64,000 nt of DNA from CANMXU01 sp052030545 (GCF_052030545.1 NZ_JBPDIH010000004.1:496001-560000), one strand, 5' to 3'. Positions 9,346-18,545 are shown, counted from the stretch's first letter. Program-made: numbers and translations. Notes: generated by a model from the sequence alone, not told the origin.

Positions 9346-10146
9346 GTGAAGATAGTCAAATTTATAATGCTCGCATGTCTATTGCTTAGTCAATCCGCAC
9401 TAGCCAATACATGCGACATCAACTTTCAATACGGCGTGATCATCTCTCCGGAGCATGTGCGTTTTCTCAATGAAGGTAAAACCTATTTACAAATAAATGA
9501 TGCTAAACAGCTGTTTTTAGAAGGTCGTGAAGTAGAGCTATCCAAAGCTCAACAGCAACTCTTGGCTAATTATACGCAAGGCATTCAGCAGCAAGTCCCT
9601 GAAATAGTGTCTATTGCCATCGAAAGTGTCGATATTGGCTTAAAAGCAGTAAATAAAGTTATCGGTGGTTTAACTGGTGAAAACAGTGAGTCGCACCAAC
9701 AAATTCAAAAAAAGTTTGAAGACCTGCAATGGCGCTTAAGAAAACGCTTTAATCATACCACCGACAATTATTATATCGCGCCGCAAGACTTTGATGATTT
9801 TGATGAAATATTTGCCGGTCAATTTGAAGAAGAAATTGAAGAAATTATTTTTCAGTCACTTGGCACTATTTTATTAGCGGTCGGTGAAGCCATTAGTAAC
9901 CGTGAAGAAGGCAATTCAGAGCAACGTGCAAACACATTAGATGATCGCATGGAGCTACTTGGTAAAGATTTAGAAGTAGAAATTACCTCAAGAGCACAAG
10001 CATTAGAGCAAAAAGCAGAACAATTCTGCCAAGGGTTAATTGAACTCGACTCACTTGAAACTGAGTTAAGAGCGAATATTCCACAACTAGTTGACTTTGA
10101 CCTTATACAGGTTAAAAAGCACAATTTAGAAAACAAAAAAGCCTGA
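9346..10146 (+). CDS. YggN/DUF2884 family periplasmic protein
   Basis: The protein starts with a signal peptide (KFIMLACLLLSQSALA, cleaved before NTCDINF) and continues with the DUF2884 pattern: CDINFQYGVIISPEHVRF, YLQINDAKQLFLEGREVELS, then a long helical, Glu/Gln-rich region. It is thus predicted periplasmic. Function is unknown for the family (E. coli YggN). The start is a GTG at 9346, which begins directly at the signal peptide. The coding end runs into an intrinsic terminator, whose A-tract is part of the last codons. Confidence 0.8.
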   Translation: MKIVKFIMLACLLLSQSALANTCDINFQYGVIISPEHVRFLNEGKTYLQINDAKQLFLEGREVELSKAQQQLLANYTQGIQQQVPEIVSIAIESVDIGLKAVNKVIGGLTGENSESHQQIQKKFEDLQWRLRKRFNHTTDNYYIAPQDFDDFDEIFAGQFEEEIEEIIFQSLGTILLAVGEAISNREEGNSEQRANTLDDRMELLGKDLEVEITSRAQALEQKAEQFCQGLIELDSLETELRANIPQLVDFDLIQVKKHNLENKKA

Positions 10147-10162
10147 TAATTCAGGCTTTTTT
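10135..10162. terminator. Bidirectional intrinsic terminator
   Basis: GCCTGA (10141-10146), loop TAAT, TCAGGC (10151-10156), flanked by six A on the left and six T on the right. It can stop transcription from the YggN-family gene on the plus strand and from ETF-QO on the minus strand; the two genes converge here. Confidence 0.9.
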
Positions 10163-10186
10163 CATCAACATTCTTAAATTATCTAA

Positions 10187-11839
10187 TTACATGTTCGGAT
10201 AATTTGGACCACCTGTACCTTCTGGCGTGACCCAAGTAATATTTTGGCTTGGGTCTTTAATGTCACAGGTTTTACAGTGAATACAGTTTTGTGAGTTGAT
10301 AACAAAAACATCTTCACCATCGTCAGACTTTTCAACTTCATACACACCCGCTGGGCAGTAACGCTGTGCTGGTTCATTGTATTTAGTTAAATTCACTTTC
10401 ACAGGGATCGTCGCATCAGTTAATTTCAAATGACACGGCTGCTCTTCTTCATGGTTAGTGTTCGACAAAAATACTGATGACAGTTTATCAAAACTCAATT
10501 TATTATCAGGTTTCGGATAATTAATCACCGCACATTGGTCTGCAGGTTTTAACTGTTCATGATCTAACGAGTCATCTTTAAAATTAAACGGCAATTTACC
10601 GCCAAAGAAGTTTTGATCAACCATGTTATACATACCACCTAAAGTGGTACCAAACTTATGCATAGCAGGACCAAAATTACGGGTATTGTATAACTCGTCG
10701 AATAACCAAGAACTTTCAAATTTATCTGCATACGAAATTAAATCTTTACCGCCTTCATCACTATTCGCTAGTGCTTCGACAATTGTTTCTGCTGCTAACA
10801 TGCCCGACTTCATCGCGGTATGATTACCTTTAATTTTGGCAAAGTTAATCGTACCTGCGTCACAACCCACCATTAATGCGCCTGGCATCGTCATTTTTGG
10901 AAGTGAATTATAACCACCTTTTGCCATGGCTCGTGCGCCGTAAGAAACACGTTTACCACCTTCTAGATATTGGCTAATTTTAGGGTGATGCTTATAACGT
11001 TGAAATTCATCAAACGGACTTAAATGTGGGTTCGAATAATTTAGATCAACAATTAAACCAACAAATACTTGGTTGTTTTCCGCGTGATATAAGTAACCAC
11101 CACCTGTGGTGTCTTTTTCTAACGGCCAACCCGCACTATGTACCACTAAACCTTCTTGATGCTTTTCAGGATCTATGTCCCAAATTTCTTTGAAACCAAT
11201 ACCGTAATGCTGAGGCGAACGGCCGTCATCAAGGCTAAATTTGGCAATCAGCTCCTTACCTAAATGACCACGACAACCTTCTGCAAATACCGTGTATTTG
11301 GCTTTAAGCTCCATACCCGGCATGTAAGAGTCTTTTTGATTACCGTCTTTATCTAGACCCATGTCACCAGTAATAATACCGCCAACACTGCCATCTTCAT
11401 TATAAAGTACTTCTTGAGCAGGAAATCCAGGAAAAATCTCAACCCCCATTTGCTCTGCTTGTTCGGCTAACCAACGACAAATATTGCCCATACTGGTGAT
11501 ATAGTTGCCTTCATTATGCATGGTTTTAGGTACCGCAAAGCCCGGTAATTTAATACCGTTTGACGCGCTATTAAACAAATAAATGTCATCGCCGGTCACT
11601 GGGGTATTTAGTGGCGCACCTTTTTCTTTCCAGTCTGGAAACAACTCATCAAGTGCTCGTGTTTCAAACACTGCGCCTGATAAAATATGTGCACCAACTT
11701 CTGAGCCTTTCTCGACGACACATACCATTAATTCTTTTTCTTGTTTTTGAGCTAACGTCATTAATTGGCAAGCAGTTGCTAAGCCTGACGGGCCTGCGCC
11801 TACGATCACAACATCAAATTCCATTGATTCACGTTCCAT
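10187..11839 (-). CDS. Electron transfer flavoprotein-ubiquinone oxidoreductase (ETF-QO)
   Basis: ETF-QO passes electrons from reduced ETF, loaded by acyl-CoA dehydrogenases, to ubiquinone at the inner membrane. The N-terminus has the FAD-binding GxGxxG motif in VVIVGAGPSGLATACQL; a central FAEGCRGHLGKEL segment and the C-terminal 4Fe-4S domain with CIHCKTCDIKDPSQNITW are diagnostic. At 550 residues it has the normal length. The ATG at 11839 is chosen because AAGGGG precedes it; the frame runs further upstream without a plausible start. It is divergent from etfBA, its electron donor, across a 280-bp region with two palindromic operators. Confidence 0.95.
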   Translation of the reverse strand: MERESMEFDVVIVGAGPSGLATACQLMTLAQKQEKELMVCVVEKGSEVGAHILSGAVFETRALDELFPDWKEKGAPLNTPVTGDDIYLFNSASNGIKLPGFAVPKTMHNEGNYITSMGNICRWLAEQAEQMGVEIFPGFPAQEVLYNEDGSVGGIITGDMGLDKDGNQKDSYMPGMELKAKYTVFAEGCRGHLGKELIAKFSLDDGRSPQHYGIGFKEIWDIDPEKHQEGLVVHSAGWPLEKDTTGGGYLYHAENNQVFVGLIVDLNYSNPHLSPFDEFQRYKHHPKISQYLEGGKRVSYGARAMAKGGYNSLPKMTMPGALMVGCDAGTINFAKIKGNHTAMKSGMLAAETIVEALANSDEGGKDLISYADKFESSWLFDELYNTRNFGPAMHKFGTTLGGMYNMVDQNFFGGKLPFNFKDDSLDHEQLKPADQCAVINYPKPDNKLSFDKLSSVFLSNTNHEEEQPCHLKLTDATIPVKVNLTKYNEPAQRYCPAGVYEVEKSDDGEDVFVINSQNCIHCKTCDIKDPSQNITWVTPEGTGGPNYPNM

Positions 11840-11872
11840 GACAATCCCCTTAAGTAAATTCAGATAAACTAA

Positions 11873-11909
11873 TTCAAACACATGTTTGATATTCAAACAA
11901 GTGTTTGAT
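11873..11909. promoter_or_regulatory. Two tandem palindromic operators in the ETF-QO/etfBA intergenic region
   Basis: TTCAAACACATGTTTGAT (11873-11890) and TTCAAACAAGTGTTTGAT (11892-11909) are near-identical inverted repeats separated by one base, about 34 bp before the ETF-QO ATG. They resemble operators of TetR-type fatty-acid regulators (PsrA-type, CAAAC...GTTTG). A -10-like TATACT on the minus strand lies just upstream of the second site. Control of ETF genes by a fatty-acid-responsive repressor is an inference. Confidence 0.65.
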
Positions 11910-12122
11910 AGTATAAATTCATTATATAGATATTTTGTTGGCAATTACTAATTTATAGCTGACAAATTGCATATAAAAATAGTTTTTCCGCAATTTGATC
12001 AAAGTATTTATAAAGATCACGGTTTTGGTCGTTATCTTTATTGCTATTTTTCGAATTGTTTCCTAGGTTATTCACTAATGTTTAACTGTTTAAAATTATA
12101 ACAATTGCACTTCGAGGCTAAG

Positions 12123-12875
12123 ATGAAAGTATTAGTACCCATTAAGCGTGTTATCGACTACAACGTCAAAGTTCGCGTAAAACCAGACAACTCCAATGTT
12201 GATCTTGCTAATGTAAAAATGGCAATCAACCCTTTTTGTGAAATCGCAGTCGAAGAAGCTGTTCGTTTAAAAGAAGCTGGTGTAGCTACTGAAATTATCG
12301 CTGTTTCTATTGGCGACAAATCTTGTCAAGAACAACTTCGTACCGCATTAGCCCTAGGCGCAGACCGCGCAATTCAAATTGAGACTGACCAAAACTTAGA
12401 TTCACTTCATGTCGCTAAGTTGCTACAAAAAGTGGTTGAAGCTGAAGCTCCTCAATTAGTTATTCTTGGTAAACAATCAATCGATAGCGATAACAACCAA
12501 ACAGGTCAAATGCTTGCTGCATTAACGGGTTTAGCACAAGGTACATTTGCTTCAGAAGTTAAGGTTGAAGGCGATAAAGTTAACGTTACTCGTGAAGTTG
12601 ACGGCGGTTTACAAACCGTTGCGTTAAACCTTCCTGCTATCGTGACTACCGACTTACGCTTAAATGAACCACGTTACGCGTCATTACCAAATATTATGAA
12701 AGCAAAACGTAAGCCTTTAGACGTGCAACCCGCTGCCGATTTTGGCATTGATTTAAGCCCACGCTCTACTTTACTTAAAGTAACGCCTCCTTCAGAGCGT
12801 CAAGCAGGTATTGTGGTTGAGTCTATCGACCAATTAGTTGAAAAATTAAAGAATGAAGCGAAGGTGATCTCATGA
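12123..12875 (+). CDS. etfB: Electron transfer flavoprotein beta subunit
   Basis: EtfB forms the ETF heterodimer with EtfA and carries AMP. The 250-residue protein begins MKVLVPIKRVIDYNVKVRV and contains the signature VAIGDKSCQEQLRTALALGADRAI-like block (VSIGDKSCQEQLRTALALGA here) and ILGKQSIDSDNNQTGQMLA. The ATG at 12123 follows GAGG; a TTG at 12105 is rejected. Its last codon overlaps the etfA start by 4 bp (ATGA), so the two are translationally coupled. ETF-QO is divergent across the shared regulatory region. Confidence 0.96.
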   Translation: MKVLVPIKRVIDYNVKVRVKPDNSNVDLANVKMAINPFCEIAVEEAVRLKEAGVATEIIAVSIGDKSCQEQLRTALALGADRAIQIETDQNLDSLHVAKLLQKVVEAEAPQLVILGKQSIDSDNNQTGQMLAALTGLAQGTFASEVKVEGDKVNVTREVDGGLQTVALNLPAIVTTDLRLNEPRYASLPNIMKAKRKPLDVQPAADFGIDLSPRSTLLKVTPPSERQAGIVVESIDQLVEKLKNEAKVIS

Positions 12876-13798
12876 GCATTTTAGTATTTGCAGAACACGA
12901 CAACAGCAGCTTAAAAGCTGATACATTAAAAACCGTTGCTGCAGCACAAGCTATTGGTGGCGACATTGATGTATTAGTGGCAGGTAGTAACTGTCAAGCC
13001 GTTGCAGAAGCAGCCGCTCAAATTAATGGTGTCAATAAAGTACTTGTTGCAGACAACGCCGCTTATGAACACCAACTTGCAGAAAACGTAAGCTTATTAG
13101 TGACTGATCTTGCTGGTGATTACAGCCACATTTTAGCAACAGCGTTAACAACCGGTAAAAACTTTATGCCTCGCGTTGCAGCTCTATTAGACGTTGCACA
13201 AATCTCAGATATTATTGCAGTAGAAAGCGCGGATACGTTTGTACGCCCGATTTATGCAGGTAACGCAATTGCCACCGTGCAAAGTTTAGATAGCAAGAAA
13301 GTGATCACCGTACGTGCAACAGGTTTTGACCCAGTAGCAACCGACGGTAGCGCGGAAATTGTTGCTTTAAGCCAAGCAACTGATGCTGGTACATCAAGCC
13401 ACGTAAGTGACGAACTAACTGTGTCAGAGCGCCCAGATTTAGGTGCCGCTGGCGTGGTAATTTCTGGTGGTCGTGGTATGCAAAACGGCGATAACTTTAA
13501 ACTACTTGAAGGTATTGCAGATAAACTTGGCGCAGCTATTGGTGCTTCACGTGCCGCGGTTGACGCAGGTTTTGTTCCTAACGACATGCAAGTTGGTCAA
13601 ACAGGTAAGATTGTTGCGCCAGACTTATACATTGCCGTAGGTATCAGTGGTGCAATTCAGCATTTAGCCGGTATGAAAGACTCTAAAGTTATCGTTGCGA
13701 TCAACAAAGATCCTGAAGCGCCAATCTTCCAAGTTGCTGACTACGGTATTGTTGCTGACTTATTTGAAGCCTTACCTGAGCTAGAAAGTAAGCTTTAA
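12872..13798 (+). CDS. etfA: Electron transfer flavoprotein alpha subunit
   Basis: EtfA binds the FAD that collects electrons from acyl-CoA dehydrogenases. The 308-residue protein has an N-terminal nucleotide-binding-like domain and the C-terminal FAD domain with VVISGGRGMQNGDNF, GASRAAVDAGFVPNDMQVGQTGK and LYIAVGISGAIQHLAGMKDSK, all family hallmarks. It overlaps etfB by four bases. A strong terminator follows 65 bp after its stop. Confidence 0.96.
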   Translation: MSILVFAEHDNSSLKADTLKTVAAAQAIGGDIDVLVAGSNCQAVAEAAAQINGVNKVLVADNAAYEHQLAENVSLLVTDLAGDYSHILATALTTGKNFMPRVAALLDVAQISDIIAVESADTFVRPIYAGNAIATVQSLDSKKVITVRATGFDPVATDGSAEIVALSQATDAGTSSHVSDELTVSERPDLGAAGVVISGGRGMQNGDNFKLLEGIADKLGAAIGASRAAVDAGFVPNDMQVGQTGKIVAPDLYIAVGISGAIQHLAGMKDSKVIVAINKDPEAPIFQVADYGIVADLFEALPELESKL

Positions 13799-13862
13799 TA
13801 CAATCACAAAATGCGTTTAAATTAATGCGTTTAAATCAGCGCAATTGAAACAAGCTTTAATC

Positions 13863-13896
13863 AAAGGCCAATTATGTAAAAATAATTGGCCTTTTT
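13863..13896 (+). terminator. Intrinsic terminator after etfBA
   Basis: A perfect 13-bp stem (AAAGGCCAATTAT, 13863-13875, with its complement at 13882-13894), a six-base loop and a T-run. Upstream of it, ATGCGTTTAAATTA is almost exactly repeated in tandem near 13811-13838; no function is seen for that duplication. Confidence 0.92.
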
Positions 13897-13974
13897 CTTT
13901 ATTCACTTCCCTACGCAAATAACCTTGTCTTGGCAAAATACATAAAAATCATAGGCTAGTTTCATTTATTCTTC

Positions 13975-13994
13975 ATGGGTGGACTTCCACCCAT
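13975..13994. repeat. Short perfect palindrome in the etfA-porin spacer
   Basis: ATGGGTGGA, two bases, then TCCACCCAT. The 460-bp spacer 13799-14259 also holds the etfA terminator and, further on, the -24/-12 promoter of the porin-TRAP operon; no gene is seen in it. The palindrome is followed by a run of seven T (14001-14007) after a short gap, so it could be a weak second terminator or a repeat remnant. Confidence 0.5.
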
Positions 13995-14120
13995 AGGCTA
14001 TTTTTTTCGGGTCATTCCCCACACAAAGTTACGCATTCTCGTTCATCTTCAAAAAAACACAACTCCTATAACCTTTTATTTTAACTGAATAAAAAACTTA
14101 TTCCTCTTTAAAAAACTTGC

Positions 14121-14136
14121 TTGGCACCATGCTTGC
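14121..14136 (+). promoter_or_regulatory. Sigma-54 (-24/-12) promoter for the porin-dctPQM-dctBD operon
   Basis: TTGGCACCATGCTTGC matches the sigma-54 consensus (TGGCAC, five bases, TTGC) at every key base, 123 bp before the porin ATG. The operon downstream encodes a sigma-54-dependent activator of the DctD type, which supports the call. The activator's own binding sites upstream were not identified. Confidence 0.88.
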
Positions 14137-14259
14137 GATATAGCTATTGCACAAATTATTAATGCACCAAAAAACAAAGTAAAAACGCTGAGCAAAAAAC
14201 ACCAAGCAACAGGTAGAAATATCTCAATACAGAAGGTATTCACCAACAAGGGGAACACA

Positions 14260-15300
14260 ATGAACAATAAGTTAACAACAAAAATCGCAGCTACACTGCT
14301 ACTGGCTAGCACATCGTCAATGGCATTTGCTGAAGAAGGTGATGTTAAAACATCATTCTACGGCTCACTACGGTTAGGTGTCGATTATGTTGATGCTGGC
14401 ACCGACGACGATGCTGCCAATGGTCGCGATTATTTAAGTCGTATTGGCGGTAAAGCCTCGGTCGACTTAGGTGGCGGCTTAACCGGTATCGGTTTATTCG
14501 AATACGGTTTACGTGGTGAAGATAACGATAACTTTGTCCAAAACAACCGCGCCGGTATGCGCCAAGTGTACATAGGGTTAAAAGGTGATTTTGGTAAAGT
14601 CACCTACGGCTCACAAACCATTTTATGGCACAAGTTTGTGCGTGGTGCCTATTTCTCTGATGGTTTAGATTCACTTCGCCAAGGTGCAATTCGCGACGAC
14701 GATTTTCTGCAATGGGAAAAAACCTCAGGCAACTGGCGTTTTGGCGCAGCACTGCAAACCGAAAAACAAGACGGCGACTCGTTCGATCAATACCAATTAG
14801 CGGCGCAATACAACGCAGGCCCGGTAAAACTACAAGCAGCCCTAGCAAGTGATCAACGCGGCGACAACAACGGTAATTTATACGGGGTTCGCGCTTGGTA
14901 TAACCTTTCTGACACCGTGACTTTATCCGCTTTTTATCATTTAGCTGAAGAAGACTTTGATATTTATTCAGGCAATTCTTCAGGCAACGTTGAACTTAAC
15001 TCGACAGCAAGTGGCTCGAAAGTTGGCGGCGTAACCGCTTGTGCAGATGAAGAGCGTTCAACCGCGGCCATTTACGGCAAGTGGAAGTCGGGCAAAAACC
15101 AAGTACATGGTCGTTATGCCCTCAACAGCTGCGACATCAAAGGTGATGTCAGCTCAATTAAAGTGGAATACATTCGCTACTACTCAAAATCTTTCCGTTT
15201 ATGGGCGGCATTTGAGCAGTTTGACAGCGATGATACGCGCTTGCCAACCACTGGCGAAGATTTATCTGAATTTCAATTAGGCGCACGTTTTGACTTTTAA
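14260..15300 (+). CDS. Outer-membrane porin (Gram-negative general porin type)
   Basis: A signal peptide (KLTTKIAATLLLASTSSMAFA, cleaved before EEGDVK) is followed by strand-rich sequence typical of trimeric porins: TSFYGSLRLGVDYVDAG at the start, RQVYIGLKGDFGKVTYGSQ (the loop-3 region follows) and a C-terminal FQLGARFDF ending in the phenylalanine recognised by BamA. It presumably brings the TRAP substrate across the outer membrane. It is the first gene after the sigma-54 promoter; the ATG is preceded by AAGGGG. The dctP gene begins 44 bp downstream. Confidence 0.9.
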   Translation: MNNKLTTKIAATLLLASTSSMAFAEEGDVKTSFYGSLRLGVDYVDAGTDDDAANGRDYLSRIGGKASVDLGGGLTGIGLFEYGLRGEDNDNFVQNNRAGMRQVYIGLKGDFGKVTYGSQTILWHKFVRGAYFSDGLDSLRQGAIRDDDFLQWEKTSGNWRFGAALQTEKQDGDSFDQYQLAAQYNAGPVKLQAALASDQRGDNNGNLYGVRAWYNLSDTVTLSAFYHLAEEDFDIYSGNSSGNVELNSTASGSKVGGVTACADEERSTAAIYGKWKSGKNQVHGRYALNSCDIKGDVSSIKVEYIRYYSKSFRLWAAFEQFDSDDTRLPTTGEDLSEFQLGARFDF

Positions 15301-15344
15301 GCAAAACATTTTCACTTACTCATTTGAACAACAGGATAATTATT

Positions 15345-16331
15345 ATGTCATTAGTTAAAAATTTACTCGCCACAACTGGCGCCTTTTTATGTGCATTGTC
15401 ATTAAGTACATCAGCAAAAGAAATAGAAATTAAGTTCTCACACGTAGTTGCCGAAAATACGCCAAAAGGGCAAATGGCGATGAAGTTTAAAAGCTTAGTT
15501 GAAGAAAGACTGGCGGGAAAAGTTGTCGTAAAAGTTTTTCCAAATTCACAATTGTTTGGCGATAACAAAGTACTTGAAGCGATGCAATTAGGCGATGTTC
15601 AACTAGCCGCGCCGTCGTTATCGAAATTTAAAAAATACACCAAAAAACTGCAAATATTTGATCTGCCATTCATCTTTAACGATATGGCAGCGGTTGATAA
15701 ATTTCAACAAGGCAAAGAAGGTCAACGCCTCTTAAACTCGATGAGCCGTAAAGGTTTACAAGGTCTAGGGTATTTACATAACGGCATGAAGCAGCTTTCA
15801 TCAAGCAGCCCAATGCGACTGCCAAGTGATTTATCAGGCAAGAAATTTCGCATTATGTCGTCTGAAGTATTGGCCGCACAATTTCACGCGGTAAATGCAG
15901 TGCCGGTGAAAAAGCCGTTCTCTGAAGTATTCACCCTACTGCAAACCAAAGCCGTTGACGGACAAGAGAATACTTGGTCAAACATTTACTCTAAGAAATT
16001 TTTTGAAGTACAAGGGCATATCACTGAAAGCAATCATGGCGTTTTAGATTACTTAGTGGTGACGTCAAAATCGTTTTGGCAATCAATTCCAACAGACATT
16101 CGTAAAGAAGTAAAAGCGGCGTTAGACGAAGCAATTTTGTTTGGTAATTCCATTGCTGCGCAAAAAGCCAAAGAAGACAAGCAACGCATTATCGACTCTA
16201 AGCGCTCTTCAATAACCGAGCTTTCTCAAACCGAGCGCCAGCAATGGGTAGCGGCAATGAAACCGGTATGGCAACGCTTTGAAAAGCAAATTGGCAAAAA
16301 GATCATCGATGCAGCTGTTGCTGCCAATTAA
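15345..16331 (+). CDS. dctP: TRAP transporter solute-binding protein (DctP family)
   Basis: This periplasmic protein delivers a carboxylate to the TRAP permease. After a signal peptide (LLATTGAFLCALSLSTSAKE) it shows the DctP pattern IKFSHVVAENTPKGQMAMKF, then LFGDNKVLEAMQLGDVQLAAPS, the conserved arginine in GKKFRIMSSEVLAAQF, and DGQENTWSNIYSKKFFEVQ. Together with DctB/DctD regulation this points to a C4-dicarboxylate such as succinate, fumarate or malate, though the ligand is an inference. ATG 15345 follows ACAGGA; a TTG at 15324 is rejected. Confidence 0.93.
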   Translation: MSLVKNLLATTGAFLCALSLSTSAKEIEIKFSHVVAENTPKGQMAMKFKSLVEERLAGKVVVKVFPNSQLFGDNKVLEAMQLGDVQLAAPSLSKFKKYTKKLQIFDLPFIFNDMAAVDKFQQGKEGQRLLNSMSRKGLQGLGYLHNGMKQLSSSSPMRLPSDLSGKKFRIMSSEVLAAQFHAVNAVPVKKPFSEVFTLLQTKAVDGQENTWSNIYSKKFFEVQGHITESNHGVLDYLVVTSKSFWQSIPTDIRKEVKAALDEAILFGNSIAAQKAKEDKQRIIDSKRSSITELSQTERQQWVAAMKPVWQRFEKQIGKKIIDAAVAAN

Positions 16332-16338
16332 ATAGCTT

Positions 16339-16383
16339 CACTTACCTAAGGTGTAGTTAAACCGCTTTAGGTAAGTGCTTTTT
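16339..16383 (+). terminator. Stem-loop between dctP and dctQ (partial terminator/attenuator)
   Basis: CACTTACCTAA (16339-16349) pairs with TTAGGTAAGTG (16367-16377), followed by CTTTTT. It lies between the binding-protein and permease genes, where a leaky terminator or 3' mRNA-stabilising hairpin would give more binding protein than permease. The second TRAP operon has a comparable structure at the same place. Confidence 0.75.
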
Positions 16384-16419
16384 ACTAGCGCTTTTTAAGT
16401 CAGTTTATAGGTAATTATT

Positions 16420-17148
16420 GTGAAAAATTCTCAAACGTCTAACGCTATTGAAGAAGGATTTATCTGCATTCTCATTGTTAGCATGACAGTGCTAGTTTTT
16501 GCAGAAGTTATTTCTCGCTTCATTTTTAATATCGGTTTTATGTGGATTGAAGAAACCACATTAACCTTCGGTGCCTGTTTAGTATTATTTGGCATGTCTT
16601 ACGGGGTAAAAGTGGGCGCCCATATTGGTGTTGATGCTTTTGTTAACAGCCTGCCGGCGCCAGCACGTAAAGTTACCGCCATTGCTGCAGTACTTATTTG
16701 TATTGCCTACAGCAGCATGTTTTTTTATGGCAGCGTGGTTTATATCAACAAAATGTACACCATTGGCCTGCCAATGGAAGATATTCACTTACCCGCCAGT
16801 TTCGTTAATTTATTTGATCCTGACAGTGCATGGGATATTTTTCGCGTTGATGCAGAAGAGCCGTTGATGCCAATTTGGATCGCACATTCAAGCTTGTTAA
16901 TTGGATTTGCCCTGTTGTTTGTTCGTTTCGCGCAGCTGTTATTGCAAATTATTCAAGGCAAACACACCGGTTTTACCTTTGCTGATGAAGCCAAAGAAAG
17001 CATGCATTTAATTCAAGAAGAAGAGCAAAATCCAGCTGAAAATACAGCTGCAGAAAAGTCGTCGCCCAAAACTGCCACCAGTGCCGATGACATTGTGATC
17101 ACAGCAAGTGAACAGCCAAACAAAAACGATTCACAGGAGCAAAAGTAA
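16420..17148 (+). CDS. dctQ: TRAP transporter small permease (DctQ family)
   Basis: DctQ is the four-helix membrane subunit. Segments at about residues 12-35 (FICILIVSMTVLVFAEVISR), 45-65, 85-108 and 150-172 are hydrophobic, and WIEETTLTFGACLVLFGMSYG carries the usual WxEE motif. At 242 residues it is longer than typical (160-190) because of an extra segment before the last helix and a hydrophilic Glu/Ala/Ser-rich tail of about 60 residues. The start is a GTG preceded by AGGT. Its stop codon overlaps the dctM start (TAATG). Confidence 0.9.
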   Translation: MKNSQTSNAIEEGFICILIVSMTVLVFAEVISRFIFNIGFMWIEETTLTFGACLVLFGMSYGVKVGAHIGVDAFVNSLPAPARKVTAIAAVLICIAYSSMFFYGSVVYINKMYTIGLPMEDIHLPASFVNLFDPDSAWDIFRVDAEEPLMPIWIAHSSLLIGFALLFVRFAQLLLQIIQGKHTGFTFADEAKESMHLIQEEEQNPAENTAAEKSSPKTATSADDIVITASEQPNKNDSQEQK

Positions 17149-18545
17149 TGACGATTGCAGCCTTATTTCTCACCTTATTTGCATGCATACTTATCGGAAT
17201 GCCAATCGCTATCGCGTTAGGTTTTTCCAGCATGATCACCATTTTGTTTTTCTCAAGTGACTCTATCGCATCTATTGCGCTAAAAATGTATGAAGCCACC
17301 TCTGAGCACTACACTTTATTAGCGATTCCATTTTTTATTTTATCATCGGCATTTTTATCGACCGGCGGTGTTGCGCGCCGTATTATCGACTTTGCCGTAG
17401 ACAGTGTTGGTCATATTCGTGGCGGCTTGGCAATGGCGTCGGTATTAGCCTGTATGTTATTTGCTGCTGTTTCAGGTTCGTCTCCTGCAACCGTTGCCGC
17501 GATTGGCTCAATTTGCATTGTTGGCATGGTGCGCGCTGGTTACCCAGAAAGTTTTGCCGCAGGTGTCATTACCAACGCAGGCACCTTGGGCATTCTAATT
17601 CCACCGTCAATTGTTATGTTAGTGTATTCAGCCGCGACTGAAGTTTCCGCTTCACGTATGTTTATGGCGGGTTTAGTACCGGGGCTGATGATGGGGTCTA
17701 TTTTAATGATAGCGATATACATTATTGCCCGTTATAAAAATCTACCGTCGAAACCGTTTCCGGGAGTTAAGCAATTATTCCGCTCTGGCTTTATCGCCAT
17801 GGGTGGCTTAGCTCTCATTTTTATTGTTTTGGGTGCTATATATGGCGGTATCGCCAGCCCAACCGAAGCTGCTGCCGTTGCTGCGATATATGCCTATTTA
17901 ATTGCCGTTTTTGGCTATCGCGATATTGGTCCGCTAAAAGGGGTGAAATGGCGCAACGCCAAAGAAAACTTCGCCCGCGCCGCATCGCGCAACCTGTTAT
18001 TAATGGCAAGTGCATTTCCTAAAAGCGTCACCGATAAAGAAGTAAGACACGTTATTCTCGATGGCGCAAAAGTTAGCATTATGTTGTTATTTATTATTGC
18101 TAACGCCATGTTATTCGCGCATGTACTTACCACAGAACGTATTCCACATATTATCGCAGAAAGCATTATTGGCTGGGGGCTAGAGCCTTATGCCTTCTTG
18201 ATAATTGTCAATATTTTATTATTGCTCGCTGGCAATTTTATGGAGCCCTCGGCGATCATCTTGATCATGGCTCCAATTTTATTCCCTATTGCGGTTCAGC
18301 TAGGTATCGACCCCATTCATTTAGGCATCATCATGGTGGTTAATATGGAAATAGGCATGTTAACACCGCCAGTTGGTTTGAATTTATTTGTTACCGCAGG
18401 TATTACCGGTAAAAGCATGGGCTGGGTAATTAAGGCCTGTTTACCTTGGTTAAGTTTATTACTAATGTTCTTAATATTAATTACTTACGTGCCGCAAATA
18501 TCACTGGCATTTCCAGAGTATATTGATAAGCTCAATGGTTATTAA
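17148..18545 (+). CDS. dctM: TRAP transporter large permease (DctM family)
   Basis: DctM forms the sodium-coupled transport pathway. The 465-residue protein has about twelve hydrophobic segments, the GSSPATVAAIGSI motif and the conserved proline-rich GILIPPSIVMLVYS and MLTPPVGLNLFVTAGI motifs. A hydrophilic stretch around residues 265-300 (KGVKWRNAKENFARAASRN) separates the two halves. It overlaps dctQ by one base and is followed at 84 bp by the sensor kinase gene, making a single porin-transport-regulation unit. Confidence 0.93.
   Translation: MTIAALFLTLFACILIGMPIAIALGFSSMITILFFSSDSIASIALKMYEATSEHYTLLAIPFFILSSAFLSTGGVARRIIDFAVDSVGHIRGGLAMASVLACMLFAAVSGSSPATVAAIGSICIVGMVRAGYPESFAAGVITNAGTLGILIPPSIVMLVYSAATEVSASRMFMAGLVPGLMMGSILMIAIYIIARYKNLPSKPFPGVKQLFRSGFIAMGGLALIFIVLGAIYGGIASPTEAAAVAAIYAYLIAVFGYRDIGPLKGVKWRNAKENFARAASRNLLLMASAFPKSVTDKEVRHVILDGAKVSIMLLFIIANAMLFAHVLTTERIPHIIAESIIGWGLEPYAFLIIVNILLLLAGNFMEPSAIILIMAPILFPIAVQLGIDPIHLGIIMVVNMEIGMLTPPVGLNLFVTAGITGKSMGWVIKACLPWLSLLLMFLILITYVPQISLAFPEYIDKLNGY

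Noticed and set aside
14076..14312. Minus-strand frame of 78 residues across the porin promoter
   Set aside because: It overlaps the sigma-54 promoter and the porin signal-peptide region, has no ribosome site and resembles no protein; it is a shadow.
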